This document shows positions 1 through 6,785 of a stretch of DNA of 11,399 nt, one piece after another. The stretch is from NCBI GenBank assembly GCA_902836505.1, contig CADFQU010000011.1, positions 1 through 11,399 of the forward strand. The letters are read 5' to 3'. Both the position numbers and the translations under genes were made by a program. The stretch is from Streptococcaceae bacterium. Its GTDB lineage: Bacteria > Bacillota > Bacilli > Lactobacillales > Streptococcaceae. Numbering within the stretch: position 1 is the first letter of the stretch; each line of letters begins with the position of its first letter. The notes beneath the pieces are model-generated. The model had not been told where the DNA came from. It made no database searches and saw nothing but the letters and a program-made list of their open reading frames with translations.

Positions 1-55
1 GAGGTGGGACGACGAAATCGAATTCTAACGAATTACCGATTTCTGTCCCACTCTC
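1..55. repeat. Hairpin repeat, partial copy (third stem-loop of the composite element)
   Basis: This stretch matches 5602-5656 with a single mismatch (T at 34 against G at 5635). It folds as nested arms: GTGGGAC with GTCCCAC, GAAATCG with CGATTTC, and a small inner ATTC/GAAT stem. On the minus strand it starts immediately after the TAG stop of the sensor kinase gene, with no base between. The copy at 5475-5656 has two further hairpins on its left side; here the window begins before those could be seen. The hairpin has no T-tract, so it is not a classical intrinsic terminator. It may stabilise the 3' end of the message, which is inference. Confidence 0.85.
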
Positions 56-1768
56 CTAGGAATGTTCATCTCGTGATGTGAGGGGTAAATAAAGAGTGAT
101 TTTCGTATAGCTATTAGCCTTAGAATCAATCTCCATATGATAGCTAGCCCCAAACTGTAACCGCAAGCGTTGATCCACATTTTTCAAACCAACGCCTCCT
201 AGTCGAAGAAGAGTTTGGTCTGTCGACTCAGACAAAGCAAAGCCTCGTCCATTATCGTAAATCGTCAGGACCACTTGTTCTTCTCTGATTTCCGAAGTGA
301 CTCGTATCACGCCCGGCCGATCCATCTCCTTGATGCCGTGATAGATGGCATTTTCCACTAAGGGTTGTAGGACCAGTTTAGGAAGCTGATAATCTCCCAA
401 CGTCCCCTCTTCTAAAATTTCATAATTCAACTTATCCCCATAGCGTTGTTTCTGAATGAAGAGATACTGGCGCACATGGTCTATTTCATCCTGAAGCCTA
501 ATTTGTTCTTGTCCTTGATTGAGAGCAAGGCGGAAATATTTGGCTAGGGACTTGGTCAGGTCAACCACCCGCTGACCATCATTAAACTCAGCCATCCAGA
601 CAATGGTATCCAAGGTGTTATAGAGGAAATGAGGATTAATCTGGGCTGCAAGAGCTCGCAGTTCATAGCGTCGTGCATTTTGTTCCTCTTCTTTAACCAA
701 TTGCATAAGGTTTTCAATTTGATCCAACATACGGTTGAAGGCTTGAGCAAGATCTACCAATTCAGGCGATCCCTTGGTAGTCGCCCGCAAGTGGGAATCA
801 CCAGCTCCTATTTTCAGAATGACGGCCTGCAAATCTTGTAGGGGTTTGATCCACAAGCGCAGAATGAACCAGATTCCCAGCCAGCACATGATGAGAACGA
901 GAGCTCCTAAACCTATAAAGGAATAGAGCATTTGCGACTGAAGCATCTGGAGACCTTCCAGAGAAGCCACTCCAATTAAGGTCCAATCACTCTCTGGTAT
1001 AGCAATTTGGTAGACAAAGTTCTGCCCCTTTTGGGCATAGCCATCCTTTACAGCAATATAGGGTTGCATGGCCTGCATTTCCTGACTGGAAGAATAGACT
1101 GTCTTTTTAGGATGGTAGACAAATTCATGCTTCTGATTGATGATGAAACTAAAGCCTTTTTTGCCCAGTTGGAGATGATCCAGATAAGCTTCTAGGCTCT
1201 GATAGCCAATATCTAGGCGCAAAACTCCTAGATTTTGACCAGAAGCATCCACCACTTCCTGGGTGATAGAAATCACCCACTTGTCCTTCTCTGAAGACAA
1301 AGATTCCTTTCGGGCTGGCGTCAAGACAGGAATGGCCCTCTTCTTGATAGCCTCCTGATACCAGCTTTCGTTCATCATATCCGATGAGGTCTGCATGCTA
1401 ATTTGAGAATCCGTAGCAACAAGGCGTCCATCCTTAGTTACTAAGACAGCCGAAACCAGATCTGGGTCTGTCTCAATAATGGTTCGCATCAGACTTTGAA
1501 CGGCTTCTGGGCTCTCCTCCTTGTCTTGAGCAAACTGACGAACGGTCTCTTCTTTACTGAGGATCGAGGTGGTCTGCTTCAATTTTTTCAGATAGGAGGT
1601 GATAAACTGACTACTCTGGTCGATACTATTGCGGGTTGTTCGCTCCGTCAGTTGGCCAATGGTTGCTGAGCTAGTTTGATAGTATAGACTACCGACTAAA
1701 CCCAAGAGCAAAAGAATGAAGACAAATACATAAACAATCAGCTGAATCAGCAAAGGGTATCGTTTCAT
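56..1768 (-). CDS. YesM/LytS-type sensor histidine kinase (TCS09-like)
   Basis: This 570-residue membrane sensor kinase is the partner of the response regulator encoded just upstream. Residues about 9-31 and 281-303 are membrane segments; between them lies an extracellular domain of about 250 residues, probably dCache-like. A HAMP linker (about 304-358) follows, then a His_kinase domain with the motif NPHFLYNTLD, where His380 is the expected phosphate acceptor. The ATPase domain shows the N-box VENAIYHG (Asn473), DNGRGF (Asp505) and GGVGLKNV. The ATG overlaps the regulator's stop as ATGA, so the two are translationally coupled, with an AGGAG site upstream. By family and neighbourhood (ccdA, tlpA-like, msrAB) it resembles pneumococcal HK09. 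The signal is not evident. Most kinases of this family work with AraC-type regulators on sugar uptake, so a redox role here rests on gene order only. Confidence 0.93.
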   Translation of the reverse strand: MKRYPLLIQLIVYVFVFILLLLGLVGSLYYQTSSATIGQLTERTTRNSIDQSSQFITSYLKKLKQTTSILSKEETVRQFAQDKEESPEAVQSLMRTIIETDPDLVSAVLVTKDGRLVATDSQISMQTSSDMMNESWYQEAIKKRAIPVLTPARKESLSSEKDKWVISITQEVVDASGQNLGVLRLDIGYQSLEAYLDHLQLGKKGFSFIINQKHEFVYHPKKTVYSSSQEMQAMQPYIAVKDGYAQKGQNFVYQIAIPESDWTLIGVASLEGLQMLQSQMLYSFIGLGALVLIMCWLGIWFILRLWIKPLQDLQAVILKIGAGDSHLRATTKGSPELVDLAQAFNRMLDQIENLMQLVKEEEQNARRYELRALAAQINPHFLYNTLDTIVWMAEFNDGQRVVDLTKSLAKYFRLALNQGQEQIRLQDEIDHVRQYLFIQKQRYGDKLNYEILEEGTLGDYQLPKLVLQPLVENAIYHGIKEMDRPGVIRVTSEIREEQVVLTIYDNGRGFALSESTDQTLLRLGGVGLKNVDQRLRLQFGASYHMEIDSKANSYTKITLYLPLTSRDEHS

Positions 1769-2508
1769 TCATACTCTCCTTTTTTGTATTGTCTTGGGGT
1801 TACACCGACTACTTGTTTAAAGCGTTGAGAAAAATAGTTCATATCCTCAAAGCCAACCTGGTCTGCAATTTCGTAAATCTTGAGATCAGTTGTCAAGAGT
1901 AAAAGTTTGGCCTTTTTCATCCGTTCTTGGATCAAGTATTCTTGAAAAGGGAGGCCCAATTTTTTCTTGATTAGGACACTCAGATAAGAGGGACTAAAAC
2001 CCAGTTGAAGAGCCAAGTCCTTAAGGGTTAATTGGGAATCCGCTAAGCGGGAATGAATAGCCTCTTCCAACTCCGTCGAATGCCCCTGATCCACCAAGGT
2101 TTCAACCTGGGCTTTCTTTCCTTCCTCGTCTAGCTTATTCTTGACTTTCTCCAGCATCTCTTCAATATCTGCTTTTGAAAAGGGCTTGAGGAGATAGTCA
2201 TCTGCTCCGAGTCGAATGGCTTTCTGAGCAAACTCAAAATCATCATAGCCTGTTAGAAAGATAATATGACAGGACGGATCTTTCTCTCGGACTAGTTGGG
2301 CCAAATCTAAGCCATTCAACTGTGGCATATTGATATCAGTCAAGAGAAGATCAGCCGGTTGTGCTTGAAATTTTTCCCAAGCTATTCGCCCATTTTCCGC
2401 TTGGTCAATGACCTTCATCCCAAACTGTTCATAATTCACTAGAGAAGTCAGTCCCTGCCGAACCAGCTCTTCGTCTTCTACAATCATGATTGAATACATG
2501 TGTTTCAC
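1765..2508 (-). CDS. AraC-type response regulator (TCS09-like)
   Basis: This is a cytoplasmic transcription regulator of 247 residues. Residues 4-125 form a CheY-like receiver with acidic residues EDE at 11-13, the phosphoacceptor Asp58 (LLLTDINMP) and Lys108 (YLLKPF). Residues about 148-245 form an AraC double helix-turn-helix with the typical second-helix text GFEDMNYFSQRFKQVVGVTPRQY. The longest frame starts at a GTG (2508). An ATG three codons later (2499) has the better-placed site AGGTGA five bases upstream, whereas the GTG has AAGGA seven bases upstream, so either may be used. The stop overlaps the kinase start by four bases. It lies 49 bp after msrAB and probably has its own promoter (2530-2538). 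Target genes are unknown; the neighbouring redox genes are the natural guess. Confidence 0.93.
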   Translation of the reverse strand: MKHMYSIMIVEDEELVRQGLTSLVNYEQFGMKVIDQAENGRIAWEKFQAQPADLLLTDINMPQLNGLDLAQLVREKDPSCHIIFLTGYDDFEFAQKAIRLGADDYLLKPFSKADIEEMLEKVKNKLDEEGKKAQVETLVDQGHSTELEEAIHSRLADSQLTLKDLALQLGFSPSYLSVLIKKKLGLPFQEYLIQERMKKAKLLLLTTDLKIYEIADQVGFEDMNYFSQRFKQVVGVTPRQYKKGEYE

Positions 2509-2529
2509 CTACTTATCCTTGTTATACTC

Positions 2530-2538
2530 ATTATATCA
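2530..2538 (-). promoter_or_regulatory. Extended -10 promoter for the two-component genes
   Basis: The minus strand reads TGATATAAT, an exact extended -10 element (TGn plus TATAAT), in the 49-bp gap between msrAB and the regulator. Transcription would start near 2523, about 15 bases before the GTG and 24 before the ATG start. No good -35 box is seen, which is common for extended -10 promoters. It suggests that the two-component genes can be expressed apart from the redox operon. No terminator separates them from msrAB. Confidence 0.6.
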
Positions 2539-2557
2539 AAGTAGGTCGCAAAAAGTC

Positions 2558-3679
2558 TCAGACATAGTCCAACAAATAGCCGTAGCCCTTCTCTGCCATC
2601 TCTGCTTTAGGAATGAATTTAATTGACAAACTATTGATACAGTAGCGAAGGCCACCTTTTTCCTTAGGTCCATCCGTAAAGACGTGGCCTAGATGGGAAT
2701 TTCCTACTCGACTCCGAACCTCTGTCCGAGTCATATTGAAACTCTTATCTTCCTTGTAGGTTGCCACATCGGGACTGATCGGCCGGCTAAAACTTGGCCA
2801 ACCACAACCGGAATCAAATTTATCTTTTGAGGAGAAGAGGGGCTCTCCTGTTACGACATCTACATAGATGCCCGCTTCAAACTTATCCCAATAGCGGTTA
2901 GAAAAAGCACGCTCTGTATCATTTTCTTGCGTCACTGCATATTCTTCGGGCGATAACTTCTTCTTGATCTCTTCATCGCTCGGCATTGGATAGCGACTAG
3001 CGTCAATAACCGGATAAGAAGCTTGATTCACATCAATGTGACAATAGCCATTCGGATGTTTCTGTAGATAGTCCTGATGGTAGTCTTCCGCCTTGATATA
3101 ATTAGCAAGTTCTTCTTTTTCTACAGCCAAAGGCTTATCATATTTCTTCGCCACTTCTTCAAATACTTGGTTTATGGTTGGCAAATCTGCTTGATCGGTG
3201 TAATAAACTCCTGTCCGATATTGACTGCCCTGATCATTTCCCTGACGGTTTTTTGATGTTGGATCAATAATCCGGAAATAGTGTAGAAGCAGTTCTTTCA
3301 AGGAAACCTTCTTGACATTATAGGTGATATGTACCGTTTCGGCATGCCCTGTTTGGTTGACCAGTTCATACTTGGTGGTATCCCCTTTTCCATTGGCATA
3401 ACCTGATTCGGCATCAATGACGCCTGGAACACGGGAAAAATACTCTTCCACACCCCAGAAGCAACCGCCAGCTAGATAGATTTCTCGTTGGTCTTCTGGA
3501 TTGACTTTTTCTTCCTTCTTTTTGTTTGCTACTGGTGTCTGACTCATGGACGCTTTTTTGATCTGCTCAGTCGTCGCATCTGACGTATCCAAGTCCATGG
3601 ATCCTTTGACAAAGAAAACGAGTCCAAAACAAAGCAGGCCTACTAAAAGAACGGAAATGAGTTTCCATTTTGTTTCCAT
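2558..3679 (-). CDS. msrAB: Membrane-anchored methionine sulfoxide reductase MsrA-MsrB fusion
   Basis: This 373-residue enzyme reduces both S- and R-methionine sulfoxide in proteins. Residues about 7-25 form one N-terminal membrane segment, so the catalytic part lies outside the membrane. The MsrA domain (about 65-215) has [10 protein letters not shown] with catalytic Cys73 and a recycling Cys213 in GYCHIDVN. The MsrB domain (about 230-373) has Cys292 in SGCGWPSF as the resolving residue and catalytic Cys347 in RYCINS. The MsrB part lacks the two CxxC zinc pairs found in many MsrB proteins. The gene starts 12 bp after the tlpA-like stop with a GGAGG site. The thioredoxin-fold lipoprotein encoded upstream is the likely electron donor. 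It resembles pneumococcal MsrAB1 in context and domain order. Confidence 0.95.
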   Translation of the reverse strand: METKWKLISVLLVGLLCFGLVFFVKGSMDLDTSDATTEQIKKASMSQTPVANKKKEEKVNPEDQREIYLAGGCFWGVEEYFSRVPGVIDAESGYANGKGDTTKYELVNQTGHAETVHITYNVKKVSLKELLLHYFRIIDPTSKNRQGNDQGSQYRTGVYYTDQADLPTINQVFEEVAKKYDKPLAVEKEELANYIKAEDYHQDYLQKHPNGYCHIDVNQASYPVIDASRYPMPSDEEIKKKLSPEEYAVTQENDTERAFSNRYWDKFEAGIYVDVVTGEPLFSSKDKFDSGCGWPSFSRPISPDVATYKEDKSFNMTRTEVRSRVGNSHLGHVFTDGPKEKGGLRYCINSLSIKFIPKAEMAEKGYGYLLDYV

Positions 3680-3691
3680 TTTATGTCCTCC

Positions 3692-4252
3692 TTACTTCAT
3701 TTCTTTTAGAGTCTGGACGATGTCCTCCTTACTCATATAGCCGATATGGGTCTTGGCGAGTGTTCCATCGCTCGCAATAAAGAGAGCAGATGGATAAGAG
3801 CGAATCCCGTACTCTTTGAGTAGGTCACCCTTACTATCCATCAAGACTGGAAAATCTTTGTAGTCCAAAGCTTGATACCAATTTCTAAAGTCATCGGCTG
3901 ATTTTTCCCCATTGAATGTCGGAGCGACAACAGTTAGAACTACATAATCTTTACCTTCCTCTGCCTTTGCTAAATCATTTGTGTCGCCTAATGTTGAAAG
4001 ACAGATTGAGCACCAGGAAGCCCAAAACTTGAGATAGACTTTCTTCCCTTTGTAATCTGATAAGCGGTAGGTCTTGCCGTCTACTCCTTGCAGGCTAAAA
4101 TCCAGAACCTTCTTGCCAGCTTGCTCTGAACCTCCCGCTTTGGCTGTCTGCTTAGTCTCGCTTTTATTGGATGACTCCATTCCCTGGGCGGAGCAGGCCC
4201 CTAACAATCCTACACAGAAAAGTCCTGTCGCTATTAAGGCTATTTTTTTCAT
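3692..4252 (-). CDS. TlpA/Etrx-like thioredoxin-fold lipoprotein
   Basis: This 186-residue surface lipoprotein has a signal peptide ending in the lipobox LLGAC (lipidated Cys20). A flexible Ser/Lys/Gly-rich linker runs from about 21 to 47. A TlpA/AhpC-type thioredoxin fold (about 48-186) follows, with the redox motif WCSIC (Cys81 and Cys84) and the expected cis-proline loop in SYPSALFI. By family it carries electrons from a CcdA-type membrane protein to extracytoplasmic targets. Here the targets are most simply the MsrA and MsrB domains encoded 12 bp downstream. A GGAGG site precedes the ATG. The closest known counterparts are the pneumococcal Etrx proteins. The exact partner is inferred from the operon and cannot be read from the sequence. 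Confidence 0.92.
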   Translation of the reverse strand: MKKIALIATGLFCVGLLGACSAQGMESSNKSETKQTAKAGGSEQAGKKVLDFSLQGVDGKTYRLSDYKGKKVYLKFWASWCSICLSTLGDTNDLAKAEEGKDYVVLTVVAPTFNGEKSADDFRNWYQALDYKDFPVLMDSKGDLLKEYGIRSYPSALFIASDGTLAKTHIGYMSKEDIVQTLKEMK

Positions 4253-4278
4253 GTCTTCCTCCTCTCTAAATTAGGAGA

Positions 4279-4300
4279 AAGTCGCCCAAGCAGACGACCT
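4279..4300 (-). promoter_or_regulatory. Small intercistronic stem-loop
   Basis: In the 65-bp gap before the tlpA-like gene the minus strand can form an 8-bp stem, AGGTCGTC with GGCGACTT, around a TGCTTG loop, using two G-T pairs. It is followed by TCTCC rather than a T-run. It could slow polymerase or mark an RNA cleavage site between the lipoprotein and redox cistrons, but it is too weak to call a terminator. Confidence 0.35.
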
Positions 4301-4317
4301 CCTCTTCCTATTGTCCT

Positions 4318-4623
4318 TTATTGGTCTGATTTCATGTCAGATGAGTCACTCATGTCGTCCTTCATCTCTGAATCGCTCGATTTCATCTTATCTTCTTTCA
4401 TGTTGTCTTTCATTTCAGAACTGCTGTCAGACATCATAGATGAGTCTTTCATATCGTCTTTTTTCATTTTATCATCGGACATGGACGAATCCTTCATATC
4501 GTCCTTCTTCATCATACTACTATCGTCCGTTTTTTTCATATCTGAATCAGATTTTTGTCCAGAACAAGCTGCTAAAGTGACGATGCTAAGGGTAGCAATG
4601 GTAAGTGCAAGAATTTTTTTCAT
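4318..4623 (-). CDS. Met/Lys/Asp/Ser-rich small lipoprotein
   Basis: This 101-residue protein has a clear lipoprotein signal peptide ending in TLAAC (Cys20). After the cysteine it is made almost only of Met, Lys, Asp, Ser and Glu, with 15 methionines in about 80 residues and no folded domain in sight. The 11-residue unit MKKDDMKDSSM occurs twice (coding positions 4480-4512 and 4435-4467). An AAGGAG site precedes the ATG. It lies 26 bp after ccdA and ahead of the tlpA-like gene and msrAB, so it belongs to the redox operon. I do not recognise a named family. The context suggests a methionine-rich oxidant scavenger or Msr substrate. Metal binding through Met and Asp is an alternative. Low-complexity genes can be artefacts, but the signal peptide and ribosome site argue that it is real. 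Confidence 0.85.
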   Translation of the reverse strand: MKKILALTIATLSIVTLAACSGQKSDSDMKKTDDSSMMKKDDMKDSSMSDDKMKKDDMKDSSMMSDSSSEMKDNMKEDKMKSSDSEMKDDMSDSSDMKSDQ

Positions 4624-4649
4624 GATTTTTCTCCTTTAATCATTCAAGA

Positions 4650-5360
4650 TTAGTGAAACAGGGATGCTAGGCTGTTGAGATTACCCAGCATCAGCAAGAT
4701 GCCCATCAAGACGATGAGAGCACCACCGATTTTTTTCAAGGTCCCCATATGAGGCTTGAGTTTGGCAAAGCGTTGCAAGACCCAGCCTGAAGCCAGGGCC
4801 AAGAGTAAGAAGGGAAGAGCTAAGCCCAAGGTGTAAACCAGCATTAAGAACGCTCCTTGTAGAGCACCATTTCCTCCAGAAGCCGCAAGCGCTAAAACCG
4901 AGCTTAATACAGGTCCGACACAAGGAGTCCACCCAAAACTAAAGGTCACTCCAATTAGAAAGGCATTGAAGAATTCGTTGCGTTTTTCGTCCTTCTTCAG
5001 TTGGATACTCTTTTGTTTTTGGAGTTGCCGAAGATTGATGAGACCCATCTGATGGATTCCCAATAAGATGACAATCCCTCCTAGTAGGTAACGGAACCAG
5101 GGAGCATAGAGTACCTGACCCAGGGCACCTGCACCATAACCTAGGATGAGAAATACGGTTGATAGACCAGCAATAAAACAGAGGGTCTTGACCAAACCAT
5201 ACCAAGAAATATCTCTTCCAAAAATACGCACCGTTTTCTCATGCTCAGAATCTAATAAGATCCCTACATAGACTGGCATCAACGGTAAAATACACGGAGA
5301 GAAAAAAGATAGAACCCCCGCTAAGAACACTGAAATGGAAAACAAACTATTTTCAATCAT
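4650..5360 (-). CDS. ccdA: CcdA-type cytochrome c biogenesis/thiol electron transporter
   Basis: This integral membrane protein has 236 residues and about six membrane segments (roughly 7-30, 56-80, 89-107, 132-157, 167-192, 209-230). It shows the two family motifs around the redox cysteines: FSPCILPLMPVYVG (Cys23) and GWTPCVGPVL (Cys147). By family, these cysteines pass electrons from cytoplasmic thioredoxin to thioredoxin-fold proteins outside the membrane. Streptococci make no c-type cytochromes, so the role here is thiol reduction, feeding the TlpA-like lipoprotein and MsrAB encoded downstream. GGGAGG lies seven bases before the ATG. It is the first gene of the operon, with a probable promoter just upstream at 5390-5395. 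Confidence 0.94.
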   Translation of the reverse strand: MIENSLFSISVFLAGVLSFFSPCILPLMPVYVGILLDSEHEKTVRIFGRDISWYGLVKTLCFIAGLSTVFLILGYGAGALGQVLYAPWFRYLLGGIVILLGIHQMGLINLRQLQKQKSIQLKKDEKRNEFFNAFLIGVTFSFGWTPCVGPVLSSVLALAASGGNGALQGAFLMLVYTLGLALPFLLLALASGWVLQRFAKLKPHMGTLKKIGGALIVLMGILLMLGNLNSLASLFH

Positions 5361-5389
5361 TTCAATTACCTCCCTTACTTTCTGACACT

Positions 5390-5395
5390 AGTATA
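5390..5395 (-). promoter_or_regulatory. Probable -10 box of the redox operon
   Basis: The minus strand reads TATACT about 30 bases before the ccdA ATG, giving a leader of roughly 22 bases. No consensus -35 hexamer lies at 16-18 bp, and no TG precedes the box. The -35 position falls inside the inverted repeat 5403-5426, so a protein binding that repeat, or an activator, could control the promoter. The assignment rests on the -10 alone. Confidence 0.45.
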
Positions 5396-5402
5396 AAGAA
5401 AA

Positions 5403-5426
5403 AATCTCTCTAAAAATAGAGAGATT
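5403..5426 (-). terminator. Hairpin with T-tract, probable terminator of the rsmD-coaD-sepM operon
   Basis: This is a perfect 10-bp inverted repeat, AATCTCTCTA with TAGAGAGATT, around a 4-base loop. On the minus strand it is followed by a T-run that includes the last Ts of the stem (TTTTTTCTTT). No T-run follows on the plus strand, so it would act only leftwards. It would end transcripts coming from sepM after they cross the repeat element. Because it also overlaps the -35 region of the ccdA promoter, an operator role is the alternative. Confidence 0.6.
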
Positions 5427-5474
5427 GATATGCAAAAACTTGAATTTGATTGGGAGATGAATATCCCTATCTAC

Positions 5475-5656
5475 CAACATCGAGGCTGGGACAAAAATCC
5501 TAGCCTCGATATTGTCTTTGGATTGTCGAGCAAGACGCAGTGGTTGAGTGGGCTCTACTACGCTGATTTCATCAGCTTTTACAGCCCTACTCAACTGTGC
5601 GGAGGTGGGACGACGAAATCGAATTCTAACGAATGACCGATTTCTGTCCCACTCTC
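5475..5656. repeat. Composite intergenic repeat with three stem-loops
   Basis: Three consecutive hairpins fill most of the gap between ccdA and sepM. The first has 9-bp perfect arms ATCGAGGCT (5479-5487) and AGCCTCGAT (5502-5510). The second nests CGCA/TGCG, TTGAGT/ACTCAA, GGGCT/AGCCC and GCTGAT/ATCAGC between 5536 and 5601. The third has GTGGGAC/GTCCCAC and GAAATCG/CGATTTC between 5605 and 5652, and is repeated at 1-55. It behaves like the short streptococcal intergenic repeats (BOX, RUP and SPRITE are the named classes), but it does not match the BOX or RUP sequences I recall, so I leave it unnamed. Short open frames inside it are products of the repeat, not genes. Confidence 0.85.
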
Positions 5657-5673
5657 TTTTCGAGCAAGCTACT

Positions 5674-6780
5674 TTAATTCTTTTTCAAATAGTCAATGGC
5701 ATCCTGCAAGGTTTTGACAGGGACAATTTTCATCTTGGTCTTAATTTTCTTAGCTGTTTCTACCGCTTCGTCGTAGTTGCTCTTGGCATTCGGATTGTTC
5801 TTTTTAACTTCCTCTGTCACCGGATTATCAGGGGCAAAGAAGATTTCAGCACCAGCGCGATCTGCCGCCACAACTTTCTTATCCACTCCACCGATATCTC
5901 CGACAGTCCCATCATGGTTAATGGTCCCTGTCCCCGCGATGTGGCGTCCCTGACGAAGGTCTGGATCCGCTACCTGGGTATAGATGGACAAACTAAACAT
6001 CATCCCGGCACTTGGGCCACCGATGCCAGCTGTCGCAAACTCAATTGGCACGTCACTCTTCACTTCTGTCCGGTCAATCAAGCTAATCCCAATCCCATTC
6101 TTGCCATTGACCAACTTAATAATCTTTCCTTCAGCTGTCTTAGTCTGGCCATCTTCTGTGTAGGTCACTGTGACCTTGTCCCCAATTTTTTGGGAACCAA
6201 CATACTCGATGAGTTCTTTTGAGCTCTTAAAGGTTTTGTCATTCACAGCCGTAACCGTGTCCGCAATATTTAGAACGCCTTTGAAAGTAGAGTCTTCTGC
6301 TACTTGCATGACATAAACACCTAAGAATTCCATCTCTGTCTCTTTACCAGCAGTTTTTAATCCTTGGTATTTGGCAGTATTTTGAGAGGTTTCCATATAA
6401 AATTGATTAATCCGGAAAAATTCCTCACTGGAACTGCCACCAGTCATTTCTTGTTCAGAGTGGATATCTGTAAAAGGAGTCACCCAGGCATAGACTATAT
6501 CCGAGAAGGTCGCTTGCTTGACGGCAACAGTGACAAAATCATACGAACCAGATGCTTCATCATTTTTCTGGTTGACGCGCATCACTTGGCGAATATCTTC
6601 TGAACTCCCTGGCATTTCCAAATAGTAGGGCAGGGGAACAAAGAAAGCTAGCAAGGCCAGAATCAGAAGCAAGGTCCCAATAATCGGCCAGCGATAGGTT
6701 CTCCACACACTATCTTTTTTGCGTACAGGTTCAAATGGGCTTTCTGGTAACTGAGCCCTTTGTTTCTCAAATTCATTCAT
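5674..6780 (-). CDS. sepM: SepM-like PDZ/Lon-type membrane serine protease (YlbL family)
   Basis: This 368-residue protease is anchored by one membrane segment (about 32-52) after a short cytoplasmic N-terminus, with its catalytic part outside. Residues about 145-225 form a PDZ domain. Residues about 228-340 form a Lon (S16) protease domain with GGPSAGMMFSLSIY, catalytic Ser257, and GGVDKKVVAADRAG, whose Lys302 completes the Ser-Lys dyad. The Ser-Lys spacing of 45 agrees with S. mutans SepM as I recall it; there SepM trims the competence-stimulating peptide. The substrate here is unknown. The gene follows coaD by 5 bp, and those bases are an AAGGA sequence directly against the ATG with no spacer, so initiation may depend on coupling. 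The N-terminus before the membrane segment is longer than in some relatives. Confidence 0.92.
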   Translation of the reverse strand: MNEFEKQRAQLPESPFEPVRKKDSVWRTYRWPIIGTLLLILALLAFFVPLPYYLEMPGSSEDIRQVMRVNQKNDEASGSYDFVTVAVKQATFSDIVYAWVTPFTDIHSEQEMTGGSSSEEFFRINQFYMETSQNTAKYQGLKTAGKETEMEFLGVYVMQVAEDSTFKGVLNIADTVTAVNDKTFKSSKELIEYVGSQKIGDKVTVTYTEDGQTKTAEGKIIKLVNGKNGIGISLIDRTEVKSDVPIEFATAGIGGPSAGMMFSLSIYTQVADPDLRQGRHIAGTGTINHDGTVGDIGGVDKKVVAADRAGAEIFFAPDNPVTEEVKKNNPNAKSNYDEAVETAKKIKTKMKIVPVKTLQDAIDYLKKN

Positions 6781-6785
6781 TCCTT

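Noticed and set aside
2540..2562. Possible terminator after msrAB (GTC/GAC followed by Ts)
   Set aside because: The stem is only three to four pairs, too weak for a terminator.
4334..4639. Plus-strand frame of 101 codons opposite the Met-rich lipoprotein
   Set aside because: It is the mirror of a low-complexity gene (Met/Asp/Ser codons read backwards give His/Ser/Phe/Ile-type codons); the minus-strand gene has a lipobox and a ribosome site, this one has neither.
5388..5594. Short minus-strand frame in the gap between ccdA and sepM
   Set aside because: It translates the repeat hairpins; frames like this are by-products of such repeats, and there is no supporting start signal.
5548..6222. A 224-codon plus-strand open frame starting in the repeat and running antisense to sepM
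   Set aside because: It covers the intact sepM gene on the other strand and its first residues are a translation of the intergenic repeat; no ribosome site fits it and the product resembles nothing known to me.
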